Part shown: piece by piece, positions 63,095-64,000 of the stretch
Layout: every line of letters begins with the position of its first letter
Position numbering within the stretch: position 1 is the stretch's first letter
Assembly (NCBI GenBank): GCA_028583405.1
Contig: CM053256.1
Location: forward strand, 27,433,713 to 27,497,712
Length of the DNA: 64,000 nt
Direction: 5' to 3'
DNA from: Pogonophryne albipinna
Taxonomy: Eukaryota > Chordata > Actinopteri > Perciformes > Artedidraconidae
Made by a program: the position numbers and the translations under genes
The notes under the pieces: model-generated
The model's input: only the letters and a program-made list of their open reading frames with translations
The model's database searches: none
Told to the model about the DNA's origin: nothing

Positions 63095-64000
63095 CAGGGC
63101 CGGCCCCTAGCACTGGCGTAATAGATGTTCGCCTAGGGCGCCAGATCTGGGGAGGCGCTGCGCTGACAGCTCTGTGAGGGAAACCATTTTTTTTTACCGT
63201 TAGGGCTCATCCTAATTTTCGGCCTTGATGTAACAATATTCATAATTAAGTAAATGTAACACCCTTTTCACCCCGGTTACACGTTTCATTCGCCCTGTAC
63301 GATGGGCGCTGTAAGTGATGAAAATGGGGATGTTGGCTTATCTGGCACCCGCAGCTCACAGCCAAAATGCGAGTGAGCAGGGAGAGAGAGAAGGGCGCAC
63401 CGCCCGGTACCGGCGCTGTTGTTATTAGAATCTGGTGCTAGCTGCTCTAACGGATGTAAGAAGAAGATGTTTCTACAATGATGTGGAGGGAGAGTCCTCT
63501 CCAGTCAGACTGAGAGGCTGATACTACAGCTCAGTGAGGTAAAGGACTCTGAGTGTTTAGATAGTTCACTTTAGTCTAAGTTCAAACAGTTTGGTCACAA
63601 TTTATGTAAACACATATTTCCAAGGCACTCCTTTATAATTATTGGGATAAACAGGTTTGAAATCATTCCAATGTATACTATAGGACGTAACCAAAAATAT
63701 CCTTTAAAACTGGAGAGATAAAAAAAATGCATAAATAAATAAATGTTAAGGTAAAATAAGATATGAATGAACAACACAAATAAAACAAGTTACATTAATT
63801 TGTTATTGGCTATGTTAGGTTATTGGTTATGTTCACATACTTATTTGATTACATCCACTTCTAAGATGACAACAGAGACTTTCGACCCAAAACCAGCTGT
63901 TGACTTGTGGATGCAAGCAGCTAATCGCAGACTCAACCAGAGAGAAAGAAGTAGGCCTACATCATCAGCTACCATGTCTGACAGAGAGGAAGACAGTGAG
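63095..64000 (+). mobile_element. CAGGGCCGGCCC-family hAT-type element, cut by window end
   Basis: Starts CAGGGCCGGCCCCTAGCACT, close to 17143. The left flank is TATGAACT (63087-63094), to be sought after the right end. The shared core lies at about 63420-63585, the spacer at 63595-63790, and a coding frame opens at 63866. It is the best-preserved copy of this family here and could be autonomous or near it. Confidence 0.8.
63866..64000 (+). CDS. N-terminus of a transposon protein, incomplete
   Basis: The frame begins MTTETFDPKPAVDLWMQAAN and continues with RRLNQRERSRP, then MSDREEDSE, open at the window edge after 45 codons. The acidic tail after residue 37 is also seen at 31401-31463. The beginning resembles N-terminal regions of ZMYM1-like hAT transposases as I remember them. 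No catalytic motif is in view, so the identification is tentative. Confidence 0.45.
   Translation, partial: MTTETFDPKPAVDLWMQAANRRLNQRERSRPTSSATMSDREEDSE

Larger units (their letters stand above)
62729..64000 (+). other. ascc3: Start of the next ascc3 intron (incomplete)
   Basis: Begins GTCAGT. 62740-62990 shows nothing recognised; a GA-rich tract follows at 62999-63053, then a hAT-type copy running off the end. Confidence 0.9.

Overview
This window comes from a vertebrate nuclear genome, almost certainly a ray-finned (teleost) fish. The coding signal is broken into short exons with GT-AG introns and polypyrimidine tracts. The intervening DNA is AT-rich and full of DNA-transposon families typical of fish: Tc1-like elements, many small hAT-type elements with 8-bp target duplications, TTAA-flanked MITEs, tRNA-derived SINEs and very long CA/GT arrays. 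I see no bacterial, plasmid or viral gene organisation.

One host gene is present: the plus-strand gene ascc3, for the large Ski2-like helicase subunit of the ASC-1 complex. Seven internal exons are visible (5841-5981, 25025-25189, 41915-42091, 42315-42386, 45477-45611, 61517-61708, 62504-62728). All are flanked by AG/GT, all are multiples of three, and all introns between them are phase 0. They join to 369 codons covering the first helicase cassette from motif Ia (APMKALA) through motif II (DEVH), III (SAT), IV, V and VI (GRAGRPQFD). The Walker A exon must lie upstream of base 1. The rest of the protein, with the second cassette and Sec63 domains, lies beyond base 64000. I found no second host gene and no non-coding RNA gene.

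Layout: 1-5840, end of an intron with two complete hAT-type elements; 5982-25024, a 19-kb intron with a CA array at its donor, a BED-finger transposon fragment, a solo LTR, a three-deep transposon nest (11040-13404), a 19-bp-TIR MITE, a SINE, a Tc1 copy split by other repeats, and a long-TIR TTAA element; 25190-41914, a 16.7-kb intron with a hAT-type element carrying a 25-bp minisatellite, several MITEs and a 2.9-kb fold-back repeat that has swallowed a hAT-type element; 42092-45476, two short introns; 45612-61516, a 15.9-kb intron with paired SINEs, three hAT-type elements with 8-bp (one 7/8) target duplications, a nearly complete but frame-broken Tc1 copy and a 273-bp GT array; then two introns around the last exon, the last ending inside another hAT-type copy.

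The most interesting structure is not a new host system but transposon architecture. One internal promoter-like core occurs six times inside elements with four different terminal sequences, and one of those terminal families also occurs without the core. Next is the first ascc3 exon, hemmed in on both sides by CA arrays, one of which supplies the intronic half of its splice donor.
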